DNA of 64,000 nucleotides from positions 1,736,001 through 1,800,000 of the forward strand of contig CP076040.1 of NCBI GenBank assembly GCA_014529675.2. The letters are read 5' to 3'. The DNA is from Opitutia bacterium ISCC 52 (GTDB taxonomy: Bacteria; Verrucomicrobiota; Verrucomicrobiia; Opitutales; UBA2995). Below are positions 18,642 to 28,450 of the stretch, one piece after another; positions within the stretch are counted from its first letter, which is position 1; every line of letters starts with the position of its first letter. The position numbers and the translations under genes are program-made. Below the pieces are notes generated by a model. The model was given only the letters and a program-made list of their open reading frames with translations. It searched no databases and was not told the DNA's origin.

Positions 18642-18725
18642 AACCACGAATGGACACAAATGAACACGAATACTAAAAACAATTAGTAAGGAAAAATTCG
18701 TGTCTATTTGTGTCCATTCGTGGTT
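18642..18725. repeat. 30-bp inverted repeat, ACCACGAATGG family
   Basis: Left arm 18642-18671 begins AACCACGAATGGACACAAAT. Right arm 18696-18725 is its reverse complement at 28 of 30 positions. The 24-nt centre is AT-rich. It fills the gap between the esterase pseudogene and the next sulfatase. The arm resembles the repeat at 35984-36015 (AACCACGGATTGACGCAGAT), so these look like members of one dispersed family. Confidence 0.8.
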
Positions 18726-18779
18726 AATTCCTTTATATTCTCTTGAACGGGCTGTAGTATCATTTTTTTAATAGATACT

Positions 18780-20312
18780 ATGATAAAGCCCAAGACCTTT
18801 TGCATCCCTTCCATCTTATTTGTTATTCTGGTCGGTTGTTCTGATCAGGATGAGGCTGCAAAACCTCAACTCCCTAATGTCGTTATAATCTATGCTGACG
18901 ACATGGGGCATGGTGATTTAGGAGTCCAAAATCCTGATTCAAAGATTCCCACACCCCATCTCGATCGATTGGCGAGTCAAGGCATGCGATTTACCGATGG
19001 GCACAGCTCTTCGGGGATTTGTACTCCCAGTCGCTACGCGCTGCTGACCGGACGTTACCACTGGCGACGTATGCACGGCATTGTCCAGTCGTTCGGACCT
19101 CCCTCCTTTGAGGCAGGTGAATTTACTATGGCACGCATGTTTAAGGCTCAGGGCTACAAGACCGCCTGTTTCGGAAAATGGCATTTGGGTTGGAATTGGG
19201 AAGACGCGATCAAACCGGATGCCAACCCGAAGATCTATGAACGCAAGCGTAAGCTTTATAACCCGTCAGATATTGACTGGGATAAATCTGTCTCAGGAGG
19301 TCCCCTAAGTCAGGGCTTTGATACTTACTTCGGCGATGGAACCATTAACTTCCCACCCTATGCATGGGTCCAGGACGATAAGATCGTCGAGGCTCCGACC
19401 ACGCTAATGGAAATGGGTGGTCGGCAAACGGCTGAAGGAAGTTGGGAGTTTCGTCCAGGACCGATGGTGGATGGCTGGGATCCCAAAGATGTGCTTCCCA
19501 CTATCACTGAAAAAACGGTCGAGTATATCAGTCATCAAAAAGCGGATACCCCGTTCTTTGTCTACTTTCCACTGACAGCTCCGCATGCTCCTATTATTCC
19601 GAACGACGAGTTTGTTGGGAAATCCGAGGCCGGGGGTTATGGCGACTTTGTTTATCAAGTTGATTGGATTGCAGGGCAAGTGATGAAAGCACTTGAGGAA
19701 AATGGATTAGCTGAGAACACAATAGTAATTTTCACGGCCGACAACGGCCCCGAGAGATATGCCCATGCTCGGCTGGAAAAGTATGACCACTGGAGTAGTG
19801 GTGAACTACGTGGATTAAAGCGCGACATTTGGGAGGGAGGCCATCGCGTGCCCTTTATCGTTCGTTGGCCTGGTAAAGTAGAAGCGGGTGCCGTTACCGA
19901 TTCTCTGATTCATCAGGTGGATCTATTGGCCACCTTGGCCGAAGTTACAGGATTTGAACTTTCCAACGAAGTAGCGCATGACAGCTTGAACCAATTGCCT
20001 CTGTGGACTGGTGTTGCCAGTGGTCCGATCCGCGATCACGCGGTCCACAACACGAATGCCAATGGATATGCTTTCCGGAAAGATGATTGGCTTTTGGTGG
20101 ACGCAAAAACTGGAGAAATCAGTGAACCTACCACATGGTACAATGAGCACACTGGCTATGTGAGAGAAGCGCCTCAAGGTGCTTGGCTTTTTAACCTAAG
20201 TGACGATCTGGCCCAAAAAACAAACTTGATTTCCAAATATCCGGAACAGGTGGCTGCTATGCGCGCTGAATTAAATGCTATCCGCGAGAATGGACGAAGC
20301 GTAACTCGATAA
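18780..20312 (+). CDS. Lipoprotein arylsulfatase
   Basis: 510 residues. The N-terminus has a lipobox (ILVGC, Cys20), so the protein is probably membrane-anchored. Sulfatase motifs: [14 protein letters not shown] (metal Asp pair), [14 protein letters not shown] with Cys81 as the formylglycine site, GKWHLG, and TADNGPE. It hydrolyses sulfate esters, probably on a carbohydrate. The large size and late motifs resemble the subfamily of the 61304 sulfatase. The next gene, a ThuA lipoprotein, starts 5 bp after the stop, so the two form an operon. Confidence 0.92.
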   Translation: MIKPKTFCIPSILFVILVGCSDQDEAAKPQLPNVVIIYADDMGHGDLGVQNPDSKIPTPHLDRLASQGMRFTDGHSSSGICTPSRYALLTGRYHWRRMHGIVQSFGPPSFEAGEFTMARMFKAQGYKTACFGKWHLGWNWEDAIKPDANPKIYERKRKLYNPSDIDWDKSVSGGPLSQGFDTYFGDGTINFPPYAWVQDDKIVEAPTTLMEMGGRQTAEGSWEFRPGPMVDGWDPKDVLPTITEKTVEYISHQKADTPFFVYFPLTAPHAPIIPNDEFVGKSEAGGYGDFVYQVDWIAGQVMKALEENGLAENTIVIFTADNGPERYAHARLEKYDHWSSGELRGLKRDIWEGGHRVPFIVRWPGKVEAGAVTDSLIHQVDLLATLAEVTGFELSNEVAHDSLNQLPLWTGVASGPIRDHAVHNTNANGYAFRKDDWLLVDAKTGEISEPTTWYNEHTGYVREAPQGAWLFNLSDDLAQKTNLISKYPEQVAAMRAELNAIRENGRSVTR

Positions 20313-20316
20313 ATTT

Positions 20317-21207
20317 ATGAAACTAAGACTAATACTAATCGGAGTTTTGTTATTCCTGATAGCTGGTTGCTCCAGTAAAGAATCAATTGAGGAGGTAACT
20401 CGGGTACTTATTGTTGTCGGCCCTAGTAACCATAAGCCCGGCACTCATGAAGTGGCTGCTGGTGGACGTCTTATGGCATACTGCCTGGAAAATATGGAAA
20501 ATGTCCCCGGGTTTAAAGCGGATGTCGTTTACGCCTGGTCCGAGATTCCTCAACCGCTGGATGCTTATTCCTCAACCGTGTTCATCGGAGATAACTTTCC
20601 TGGGGAGCTACTAGAGGGATCTCATCAAGCGATGGATGACATTGCTGGTATGATGGCTCGAGGTTGTGGGATCGTTTGTGTTCACTATGGCGTTGGATTG
20701 CAGAATGAGCATATGGGGCTGGATGGCGATCATCCGCTGTTGCATTGGATGGGTGGCTACTTCGCTGCCAAGTGCGATCATCACCAATCGATTGCACGCC
20801 ACTACGATGCCTCGATCGAAGCGCCGAACTCATCCCATCCGACCGCCCGTGGTTGGGACACCTTCACGCTGCGAGAAGAACCTTATATCAATATATACTT
20901 TGGGCCTGAGGATAATCAGATGCTGAAGGGTGCATTTCCTTTGGCTACTTCGATGCTCCCTCCCGAGGAGCCTAAGAATGAAACTATTGCCTGGGGTATC
21001 GAACGATCGGATACCGGTCGCGGTGCAGGAATTACCATGCCCCATTTTTATAAAAACTGGCTGAACGAAGATCTCCGGCGCTTTATTCTTAACACCGTTG
21101 TATGGAGCACAAAGAGAGAAGTGCCTTCTGAAGGCGTTAAGACGACCTTGCCGGATCTTGAGACGTTCCAGCCTGAGTCAGTCGAATTTGTGCCGACAAA
21201 GAAGTAG
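20317..21207 (+). CDS. ThuA-domain lipoprotein
   Basis: 296 residues. It has a lipoprotein leader (LIGVLLFLIAGC, Cys18) and a ThuA/trehalose-utilisation fold: VLIVVGPSNHKPGTHEVAAGG, DAYSSTVFIGDN, GCGIVCVHYG, and a C-terminal RRFILNTVVWST helix. ThuA-like proteins are glutamine-amidotransferase-like and are linked to sugar oxidation (3-keto sugar pathways) in several bacteria; the exact reaction is not settled. It directly follows the arylsulfatase, pointing to use of the desulfated sugar. Stop TAG is at 21205. Confidence 0.85.
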   Translation: MKLRLILIGVLLFLIAGCSSKESIEEVTRVLIVVGPSNHKPGTHEVAAGGRLMAYCLENMENVPGFKADVVYAWSEIPQPLDAYSSTVFIGDNFPGELLEGSHQAMDDIAGMMARGCGIVCVHYGVGLQNEHMGLDGDHPLLHWMGGYFAAKCDHHQSIARHYDASIEAPNSSHPTARGWDTFTLREEPYINIYFGPEDNQMLKGAFPLATSMLPPEEPKNETIAWGIERSDTGRGAGITMPHFYKNWLNEDLRRFILNTVVWSTKREVPSEGVKTTLPDLETFQPESVEFVPTKK

Positions 21208-21301
21208 TTGGTGGTTTTTTATTAAGGAAAATTCGAAAATATTCCCGTCATGGATTTGTCATGAAAGCGAGTATGTAAAGCTGCGCTTTGTAGGGAGGGC
21301 G

Positions 21302-22714
21302 TTACCTTGCTTCCAGTCGTTCCAGGTCGGCCATGACGCTCTGGTGCCAGGGCTCGAACTCCGCCTTCATGCGGTGGAATACGTTTGGTAGCTTTTCCGC
21401 GAGATCATGCTTCTCCGCTGGATCGGCGATGATATCGTAGAGGCGAAACTCTTCTTCCTTCTTGGAAATGAGTTTGTATTTGTAATCCATCCAGACCTTT
21501 CCGTTGTGAAGAAAGCCAATCGGTTGGGTGCGAGTCCAATTGGGTTCATCAATCAGTGGCCAGATGTTCATGCCATCGTAAGGGCGATCATCGGGAAGAG
21601 GAATGTCGAGGGCAGCCAGAATAGTGGGGAAGTAGTCGGTGGTGACGCAGGGTGTGGTGATGGTTTTTCGTTTGGGGTATTTGGCCGGCCATACGAGGAG
21701 TCCTGGTACTCGGATACCACCTTCCTGGAGAGATAGCTTGAATCCGGTAAGACCACCGACGCTTCCAACGTGCCGGGGTGATCCTTGACGGGCAGCGCCA
21801 TTGTCGGAGCAATACCAGACCATGGTGTCCTCCGCTACGTTCAGCTCATCGAGCTTGCTTCTAAGGCGGCCAATCTGCTCATCCATGGCAGTAATGCAGC
21901 CGTAGTAATGCTTTTCGTTCTCGGAATAGTTGGAATACATCTCCTTGTATTTGGAGCCGGCCACAACCGGCGAGTGAGGTGTATGAAACCAAATGACCGC
22001 AAGGAAGGGTGTTTCGGACTTGACTGCACTCTCGATAAACGGAATCGCCCGATCCATGAGCACGCGCGAATCATCGCCATCGACATTCTCGGTCGCTACC
22101 TGTCCAGGGCCGGTGAAATATTCGTTTCCGTATTTGGTGCCTTTCAGTGCCTTCTCTTCGTCGGAGGAATTCTCCTTGATGCCTCCCGGATGAGCCATGG
22201 GATCCCAGGTAGGTACCTTCGACTCAGTAACAAAGCTCACATCGACGTCCCGTTCCCAGGGTGGGCAGTAATAGCGTTCAGGATCTTCCATGAAAGCACC
22301 CCAACGATTTTGGTCGGGTTTCTTGGGTGACAAGGTTCCCATATGCCATTTGCCAAAGTGTCCGGTCGTGTAGCCTTCTTTCTTCAGCACCTTGGTCAGG
22401 GTGATCTCCTCCGGCTCGAGCATGCCTTTCATGGCAAAGGTAATTCCAGTGCGATAGGGATGCCTGCCCGTATAAACGCTCGCACGAGTAGGTGAGCACA
22501 TCGCATTAGCCGAGTAGAAGCGCGTAAAGGTAATGCCCTCCTTGGACATCTTATCCAAGTGAGGCGTTTTTAGATGGGGATGACCGTTGTAGCCGGTGTC
22601 TCCCCAACCTTGATCGTCCGCCATCATTAGGATGATGTTGGGGCGGTCTGCTGCCTGACTGAAAAGGGAGCTCAGGAGAAGTGATAGTAAAATTAGATAG
22701 GTTTTGGACGTCAT
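21302..22714 (-). CDS. Secreted sulfatase
   Basis: 470 residues. Signal peptide MTSKTYLILLSLLLSSLFSQ is followed by [29 protein letters not shown] with Cys73 as the formylglycine site, GKWHMG, and YCSDNGAARQ. It closely resembles the sulfatases at 25863 and 62836 in its order of motifs. It is expected to cleave sulfate from glycan in the periplasm. It starts by a 4-bp ATGA overlap with the end of the preceding sulfatase gene, so the two are translationally coupled. Confidence 0.92.
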   Translation of the reverse strand: MTSKTYLILLSLLLSSLFSQAADRPNIILMMADDQGWGDTGYNGHPHLKTPHLDKMSKEGITFTRFYSANAMCSPTRASVYTGRHPYRTGITFAMKGMLEPEEITLTKVLKKEGYTTGHFGKWHMGTLSPKKPDQNRWGAFMEDPERYYCPPWERDVDVSFVTESKVPTWDPMAHPGGIKENSSDEEKALKGTKYGNEYFTGPGQVATENVDGDDSRVLMDRAIPFIESAVKSETPFLAVIWFHTPHSPVVAGSKYKEMYSNYSENEKHYYGCITAMDEQIGRLRSKLDELNVAEDTMVWYCSDNGAARQGSPRHVGSVGGLTGFKLSLQEGGIRVPGLLVWPAKYPKRKTITTPCVTTDYFPTILAALDIPLPDDRPYDGMNIWPLIDEPNWTRTQPIGFLHNGKVWMDYKYKLISKKEEEFRLYDIIADPAEKHDLAEKLPNVFHRMKAEFEPWHQSVMADLERLEAR

Positions 22715-24471
22715 AGATTTTTATAGGAAAGGTATTCGATGGTGATATCGCAATTCCAGTCTTTCTTCATCGTATCATCCGCACCCAGGACAAAGTAGAT
22801 GTCGAACCTGCCTTCGCCCGCTTCTAGAGGAATATCTACAAATGCATCACCGATAGTTACGGGAATGGCACGTAGCGCCTCTTTCCACTTTACAATCAAG
22901 GTCGCCGATCGGTTGCGTTGCCAGAAGAGCTCCAACGAAAAAGGGTATTTCTTGCTATCGGTGAAATGGATGCGATAAGTTCCCGCCTTTTTCACGTCGA
23001 GCATCCAGCCTTCGGGTAAGCTATCGTGGTGCCAATGATAACCTTCCTGGTAGCGAGATAGATGGACGGGGTTTTCTTTTTGGGGATCCAGGAAGATGCG
23101 ACCTGGTAGCATATTGCGTGATCCTTTTACGGATTCATACCAGGATTCATAACTGCTTAGTAGCTCTTCCACGATCTCAGGTTTAGGGGTGCTAAGGTTT
23201 GCTGATTCTCCTGCATCCTTACGGATGTCGTAGAGCTCCAAATGATTCTTTGATCGGTCGGCCACAAAACCGCTGTCGAACGCTGAGTCCGGATTGATGA
23301 TCAGTTTGTAATCCTGGCGAATCGCGGTAGCACATTTGTAGAGTGCTTGCTCGATCGATTTTACGAACTGAACGAATAGGGTTCGTTGCTCGAGGTAGTT
23401 GCCATCGCCCGTTTGCCATAGGGGTAGCAGGTTCTTGCCATCGAGTTCCAAGCTCGGTGGAAGATCGGCGCCTGCGACCGCCGCCAAGGTCGGTAGTAAA
23501 TCATAGTGAGCAGCTATGGTATCGATTTTTTCGGTACTTCGGATTCCTGCGGGCCAGCGAACGATGAACGGCGCTCGAATGCCGCCCTCATAAATATCTC
23601 CTTTGTGTCCACGGAATGCTCCCTGGAATCCCGCACGACTTACGCCCCCGTTGTCTGACATGAATATGATCAGGGTGTTCTCGGCCTTACCGGAACGATC
23701 GAGACTGTCCAGCAGTCGCCCCACATTCTCATCCAGGTTTTTAACCATGCCATAGATGCGGGCTGTTTTCTCTTCGATACCTTGGTCCACGAAGGGTTGG
23801 TAATACTCGGGGTCTACATCGAAGGGTGAGTGAGGTACATTGGTCGGCAAATAAATGAAGTAAGGCCGATTATCGTCCTTATTCATATAGTCGATCGCTT
23901 TATCGAAAAAGAGATCGGTGCAGAATCGGTCGTGGACCTCCCGCTTACCGTTGTGATGAACTACCGGCTTCCAATAGGTTCCTTCTTCATCCGGTGGTTG
24001 GCCGATGCCTCCCGATTTGTGATTAAATGTTTCTTCAAATCCCTGATCCTGTGGTCGACTTGGATAATTATCTCCTAAGTGCCATTTTCCAAAAATGCCT
24101 GTTCTATAACCTGTCTCACTCAATAACTCTGCAATGGTCGTTTCGTCATCAGCTAAACGGGTAGCTCCACGAGAAGTATGTAGGATTCCAGTACGCTGGT
24201 GAGATCGGCCGGTTAGCAGACTGGCGCGGGTAGGGGAACAAAGAGGGCTTACATAAAACCGTCCCATCTCAAGAGACTCCGTCGACAATTGATCCAGGTT
24301 CGGGGTGTCTACTTCCGGATTTCCCTGGAAACCAAGGTCATAGTAATCCTGATCGTCCGTGAGGATAAGGATGATGTTAGGCTTGTCCTGAGCTTGTCGA
24401 ATAGGGCTGTTCTGAGCTGCAAGAACGGTGCTAATCAGTAATAGCGTCAGGCTTAGGAGTAATCGATTCAT
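22711..24471 (-). CDS. Secreted sulfatase with C-terminal beta-sandwich-like domain
   Basis: 586 residues from ATG 24471, chosen because it opens a leader (MNRLLLSLTLLLISTVLAAQ); an upstream in-frame start at 24546 adds 25 residues without export features. Motifs: NIILILTDDQDYYDLG, SPLCSPTRASLLTGR with the formylglycine Cys at residue 78, GKWHLGD, and MSDNGGVSRAG. After about residue 480 an extra domain follows (MLDVKKAGTYRIHF and similar), perhaps carbohydrate binding. Just after the leader the sequence SPIRQAQDKP is encoded by a dispersed DNA repeat, listed separately. It overlaps the next sulfatase by 4 bp. Confidence 0.9.
   Translation of the reverse strand: MNRLLLSLTLLLISTVLAAQNSPIRQAQDKPNIILILTDDQDYYDLGFQGNPEVDTPNLDQLSTESLEMGRFYVSPLCSPTRASLLTGRSHQRTGILHTSRGATRLADDETTIAELLSETGYRTGIFGKWHLGDNYPSRPQDQGFEETFNHKSGGIGQPPDEEGTYWKPVVHHNGKREVHDRFCTDLFFDKAIDYMNKDDNRPYFIYLPTNVPHSPFDVDPEYYQPFVDQGIEEKTARIYGMVKNLDENVGRLLDSLDRSGKAENTLIIFMSDNGGVSRAGFQGAFRGHKGDIYEGGIRAPFIVRWPAGIRSTEKIDTIAAHYDLLPTLAAVAGADLPPSLELDGKNLLPLWQTGDGNYLEQRTLFVQFVKSIEQALYKCATAIRQDYKLIINPDSAFDSGFVADRSKNHLELYDIRKDAGESANLSTPKPEIVEELLSSYESWYESVKGSRNMLPGRIFLDPQKENPVHLSRYQEGYHWHHDSLPEGWMLDVKKAGTYRIHFTDSKKYPFSLELFWQRNRSATLIVKWKEALRAIPVTIGDAFVDIPLEAGEGRFDIYFVLGADDTMKKDWNCDITIEYLSYKNL
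24381..24406 (-). repeat. Dispersed repeat core inside sulfatase coding sequence
   Basis: The core is CGACAAGCTCAGGACAAGC, read on the minus strand, and encodes SPIRQAQDK just after the predicted signal peptide of the 22711 sulfatase. I recognise this core as a short palindromic element found between genes in many environmental bacteria; that is recollection, not a search. Here it was apparently captured in frame and tolerated in a linker. Confidence 0.5.
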
Positions 24472-24738
24472 TGCTAGGGTAATGACCGAAGCATTTATCA
24501 TCCATGGTGGGACGTCCAATCTCAAATGAAGTGGAAGAGATTTCATTCCTTGCTTTCGTCAGTGAAGCAGATAGCGTGGTGATAAGAAGGAGACTAATTA
24601 AACGCATAATTGAAGAATGGGGGTAAAGCGAAGCATTCCACGGATATCCCGATTGTGAGTCAAGGAGACGGGACAAAACAATGAGGTTGGCATTGCATCT
24701 TTCCTTGGTCAGAGTTTTTGATTCTACTCCCATCAGTT

Positions 24739-25638
24739 ATGAAACGATTATTACCCATTCTTCTTTCTTTAATTGTATTCACCTCACTCCAGGCACAGCG
24801 GAGCCGTGGGCCGGCAATCCCGGAAGGGGTCAAGGTAACCAAAGACAATGTTTACCAGACGGTGAATGGTCGTGAACTGCCATTGGACCTCTATGTCCCG
24901 GAAGGGGCGACTGAACCGCTGCCTCTGATTATCTGGATTCATGGTGGAGGCTGGAGAGGTGGAAGTAAGAACGGCATTCAACGGTGTGCTGAGGTTCTCA
25001 AGCACGGTTACGCATTGGCCTCGGTCGAGTACCGTCTCAGTGGTGAGGCAATCTTCCCGGCGGCAATTGAGGATTGCAAAGCGGCTATCAGCTACCTGCG
25101 TTGGAAAGCTCCCAAACTGGGGATTGATCCGGATCGTTTCGGTGTGTGGGGATCATCAGCAGGAGGGCACTTGGTCGCACTGCTTGGCACCACCAACGAT
25201 GTATTGGAATTTGATACCCATTCAGTAACCAAGATGGCTTCACCCACCGTGCAGGCTGTTTGCAATTGGTTTGGTCCCACTGACTTTCTCAGAATGAATG
25301 ATGTGACAGGTGGCATCGATCACGACGCCGCAGATTCACCGGAGTCGTTGTTTATGGGATTCCCCATCCAGGATCATCCGGAAAAAGTGCAACGAGCGAA
25401 TCCCATTACCTACGTATCCCCATCAGATCCGCCCATGCTCCTGATGCATGGTGATAATGATCAGTCGGTGATCTATAACCAAAGTGAATTACTTTACCGA
25501 GCCCTACAAAAGGCGGGCGTAGACTCTGAATTGTATAAAGTCAAAAATGGCGGCCACGGATTTCGTGGTGCGGATGAAAGTCCTGAATCGTTAGCCGCGC
25601 GCGCCATCGACTTCTTTGATAAGCAGCTGAAGGATTAG
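24739..25638 (+). CDS. Secreted alpha/beta hydrolase (acetyl-esterase-like)
   Basis: 299 residues from ATG 24739, which opens a leader (MKRLLPILLSLIVFTSLQA); an upstream start at 24718 is less likely. It has the BD-FAE/esterase-lipase pattern: IIWIHGGGWRGGSK oxyanion loop, VWGSSAGGHL nucleophile elbow (GxSxG-like), HGDNDQSV with the catalytic Asp, and GGHGFRG with the His. It probably removes acyl groups such as acetyl or feruloyl from polysaccharide. It is divergent from the sulfatase pair and upstream of another sulfatase on the same strand. Confidence 0.88.
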   Translation: MKRLLPILLSLIVFTSLQAQRSRGPAIPEGVKVTKDNVYQTVNGRELPLDLYVPEGATEPLPLIIWIHGGGWRGGSKNGIQRCAEVLKHGYALASVEYRLSGEAIFPAAIEDCKAAISYLRWKAPKLGIDPDRFGVWGSSAGGHLVALLGTTNDVLEFDTHSVTKMASPTVQAVCNWFGPTDFLRMNDVTGGIDHDAADSPESLFMGFPIQDHPEKVQRANPITYVSPSDPPMLLMHGDNDQSVIYNQSELLYRALQKAGVDSELYKVKNGGHGFRGADESPESLAARAIDFFDKQLKD

Positions 25639-25673
25639 TGGATAGCGTTTGAGGGAGGCGAATTTTCGAAGGA

Positions 25674-25775
25674 GGTAGGGCTCGATCGCCGTTTCGAGCG
25701 CAGCGACACCAACACGAGCCGATTTAGTAGCATAGGCAAACTCTCAGACAGCGCCCTCGGCGAGGTCGCCCTACC
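25674..25775. repeat. 102-bp element with GGTAGGGC terminal inverted repeats
   Basis: The ends GGTAGGGCTCGATCGCCG (25674-25691) and CGGCGAGGTCGCCCTACC (25758-25775) are reverse complements at 14 of 18 positions; the outer 8 bp match exactly. The interior encodes no protein. The size and structure resemble a MITE or REP-derived element. It lies between the esterase and sulfatase genes. No target duplication was identified by eye. Confidence 0.65.
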
Positions 25776-25862
25776 ACTGAGGTGAATGCACGATCTTGGT
25801 TTACGGTCACTTCTCTCCAAATGGCAGTTGAATTTATAATCGATCCTGCCATTTAATAGGCT

Positions 25863-27326
25863 ATGTTTCGTCTACTCTGCCTATTACTCACTCTATTTCT
25901 CATTGGTTGCGGATCATCCGCTCAAAACGCCGCAGATGGCCTGGAAAAGGCTTCAAAGCCCGCTGGTAAGCCCAATGTCATTCTGGTCATGGCCGATGAT
26001 CTGGGGTGGGGCGATGTTGCCTACAACGGACATCCGGTTATTAAAACGCCCCATCTCGATGCCATGGCCGCGAACGGTCTTAAGATGAATCGCTTCTATG
26101 CCGGCGCGCCCGTGTGTAGCCCTACACGGGGTTCTGTCCTTAGTGGACGTCATCCTAGCCGCTACGGTATCGCAACGGCGAATCAGGGGCACTTAAAGGA
26201 TGCTGAAGTCTCCTTGGCTGAGGTCATGAAGTCCCAAGGGTATGCCACCGGTCATTTCGGTAAATGGCATTTGGGAACGATGACCAAGGACTACTCCGGA
26301 AAGAAAAACCGTAAGCCCGAGGAAAATTACTCCACGCCTGGTACATCCGGCTCAGACGAATGGTTTGCCACGGAATATGCGGTATCCACTTGGGATCCTT
26401 ACGATCCGGCCAATGCCCATGGTGGGGTGGTTGATTCGCGTGTCCTTTACTATGAGAATGGGAAAAACATCGTCGATGGCGTTGCTGAAGGCCTGGTCGG
26501 TTGTGACAGCCGTATCATCATGGACAAGGCGCTTCCGTTTATTGAAAAACAGGTGAAGGCCGATACCCCGTTTTTTACCGTCATCTGGTTCCATGCTCCC
26601 CATACGCCTGTTGTGGCAGGTCCGGAGTATCTGGCCATGTATCCGAATGAAGAAGAAGGGGAACAACACTACTATGGCGTGGTAACTGCACTCGACGATC
26701 AAATGGGTCGATTGCGGGCTTCATTGAAAGAGTGGGGCGTTGCCGACAATACCATGGTGTGGTTTTGCTCCGACAATGGCCCCGAAGGAAACCCGGAAGC
26801 CAAGGGTCGCAATCAAGGGAGTGCCGGTCCTTTCCGTGGACGCAAACGCTCACTCTATGAAGGCGGTGTTCGTGTAGCTGGTATTCTTGAATGGCCAGCC
26901 AAAGTCTCGGCCGGTCGTGAAACGGATTTTCCGGCGGTTACCAGTGATTACTTTCCTACTGTGCTGGACGTACTCGGATTCCGGATACCTGAAATGGATG
27001 CCCGCCCCTACGATGGTGTTTCGCTCGTGCCACTTATTGAAGACGATATCCAAGAGCGCCCACGCCCCATCGCTTTTCAAGGACATGGCCTGGCTTCCCT
27101 AAGCGACAACCGTTTCAAGCTCGTTCATAACCCCAATGAAAAACGTCTACGGTCAGACAACGGTACTGCCCCCATGGTGGAATGGGAACTCTACGATCTA
27201 TTGGCCGACCCTGCTGAATCAAACAACCTCGCGGACCAACACCCTGAAGTCGTCAAGAAGATGAAGTCTCAGCTCATTGCTTGGCAGATCTCCTGTGAGG
27301 CGAGTAATGAGGAGCTGGATTATTGA
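25863..27326 (+). CDS. Lipoprotein sulfatase
   Basis: 487 residues. The leader ends in a lipobox (LFLIGC, Cys16). Motifs: NVILVMADDLGWGDVAYNG, GAPVCSPTRGSVLSGR with Cys85 as the formylglycine site, GHFGKWHLG, and WFCSDNGPEG. The order and spacing are very like the sulfatases at 21302 and 62836, suggesting paralogues. It is expected at the outer or inner membrane surface, removing sulfate from a glycan. No purine-rich ribosome site precedes ATG 25863. It is convergent with the ceramidase-like remnant. Confidence 0.92.
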   Translation: MFRLLCLLLTLFLIGCGSSAQNAADGLEKASKPAGKPNVILVMADDLGWGDVAYNGHPVIKTPHLDAMAANGLKMNRFYAGAPVCSPTRGSVLSGRHPSRYGIATANQGHLKDAEVSLAEVMKSQGYATGHFGKWHLGTMTKDYSGKKNRKPEENYSTPGTSGSDEWFATEYAVSTWDPYDPANAHGGVVDSRVLYYENGKNIVDGVAEGLVGCDSRIIMDKALPFIEKQVKADTPFFTVIWFHAPHTPVVAGPEYLAMYPNEEEGEQHYYGVVTALDDQMGRLRASLKEWGVADNTMVWFCSDNGPEGNPEAKGRNQGSAGPFRGRKRSLYEGGVRVAGILEWPAKVSAGRETDFPAVTSDYFPTVLDVLGFRIPEMDARPYDGVSLVPLIEDDIQERPRPIAFQGHGLASLSDNRFKLVHNPNEKRLRSDNGTAPMVEWELYDLLADPAESNNLADQHPEVVKKMKSQLIAWQISCEASNEELDY

Positions 27327-27384
27327 GTCTACCAATCCTTACCCTCTATATGTAGGACCAGTTACTCGCAACTCGGCTTCCCTA

Positions 27385-28326
27385 TTAGCCCAGCATATCT
27401 AATGGACTCGGTACTATTTCATTGCCAATGATTCGGTCTACTTCATCGGCCAGAGATTTTCCGTGTTGGAGAACTTCGTTCATGCTTCCTCGTGGGTTGG
27501 GATTGGCATCCGCTCCACAACCGATGGCGATCATTGCCGTTGTTCCTGGGTGACGTTCTTCCAATAGGCGCTGTACTTCGCCGGCCCAATCCCCATGATA
27601 CTGATTCATGTCTCCTCCCAGGGTGGTGCAATGGCATGCGTAGTTGGTCAGCAGAGCCAATAGCTCGTCCTCCTGGTTACTTACTTTTAAAACCGGAAGG
27701 GAATGGCCGACGGGGCCATCGGCCTGAATTCCAAACCCGGTCCAGGTCCCGTTTTCAAGAACTCTTCGGTTGCCTGCAAAGCCGGCTTCTCCTTGAGCCC
27801 AGTGAAGTTGGCCTTTCTCGCGATTGGCCAAAGCATCTCGACAAGCACGAACCACTTTGGCTCCGAGGGCCGCTGAGTAACGTTCGATCCCAGCCCAATC
27901 GTCGGGTGGAATGTCGGCCATGAAAATGGGGCCCAATACATTTTTTAAATGGGGACCGGAGTGCGTGTGTTTAGCGCACATAGCGATTTGAGCCTCCGGC
28001 ATGTCCAGCTTTTCAATGACCTCCTTCTTTAACCAAGCTGGAACGCCAATCAGGTCGAGCGTGACAAACAAAACGGTTTCCTCTCCTTGACCTATGGCGA
28101 TTGCTTTGGCCCAGAGCTGACCTGCTGCTCCTGTAGGAAGACTGGTTCGTCCTCCATAACCACTGAGACGAATCGATTCATCAGGAGTTATATTTACTCG
28201 ACCCACACCGACTTGGATGCTGCCTGATTCCAATGTATGGGCGTGGTGCTCTGCCTTCAAGGGGCCTAAAAATCCACTCAGGCCTATCAGGAGAAAAGCA
28301 ATAACGCCTGGAAGATGGGTGTACGT
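27385..28326 (-). pseudogene. Ceramidase-N-terminal-domain-like gene, start codon and C-terminus missing
   Basis: The best-supported frame gives VGVGRVNITPDESIRLSGYGGR, shortened here in its later parts, then CAKHTHSGPH, TNYACHCTTLGGD and AIGCGADANP, as in the neutral/alkaline non-lysosomal ceramidase N-terminal family found in PVC bacteria. The frame extends upstream through a signal-like stretch (VIAFLLIGLSGFLG) to ACG at 28326, directly after an in-frame stop. No ATG is available; only TTG 28260 inside the leader could start. ATG-to-ACG mutation would explain this. The protein ends at 291-313 residues, well short of the roughly 450 usual, so it is probably non-functional. Confidence 0.55.
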
Positions 28327-28438
28327 CTAGAGCCTGTTCATAGGGTGATTGGAAGTGAAACAAGGAGCGTGTTGAATTCCAAGCTCGGAAGTTGCCAGAG
28401 ACTGACAAACATACTGGACGGATCGAATTCGGTTTGCC

Positions 28439-28444
28439 TATAAT
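28439..28444 (+). promoter_or_regulatory. Candidate -10 box very close to the Gfo/Idh start
   Basis: TATAAT lies 6 nt before ATG 28451. If used, transcription would begin at or next to the start codon, giving a leaderless mRNA. The best -35 is weak (CTGGAC, 19-bp spacing). There is no ribosome-binding sequence between it and the ATG. Confidence 0.3.
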
Positions 28445-28450
28445 ACGATC

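Noticed and set aside
21208-21301. Possible terminator between the convergent ThuA and sulfatase genes
   Set aside because: Only a 4-bp stem (AAAG/CTTT) and scattered T residues are present.
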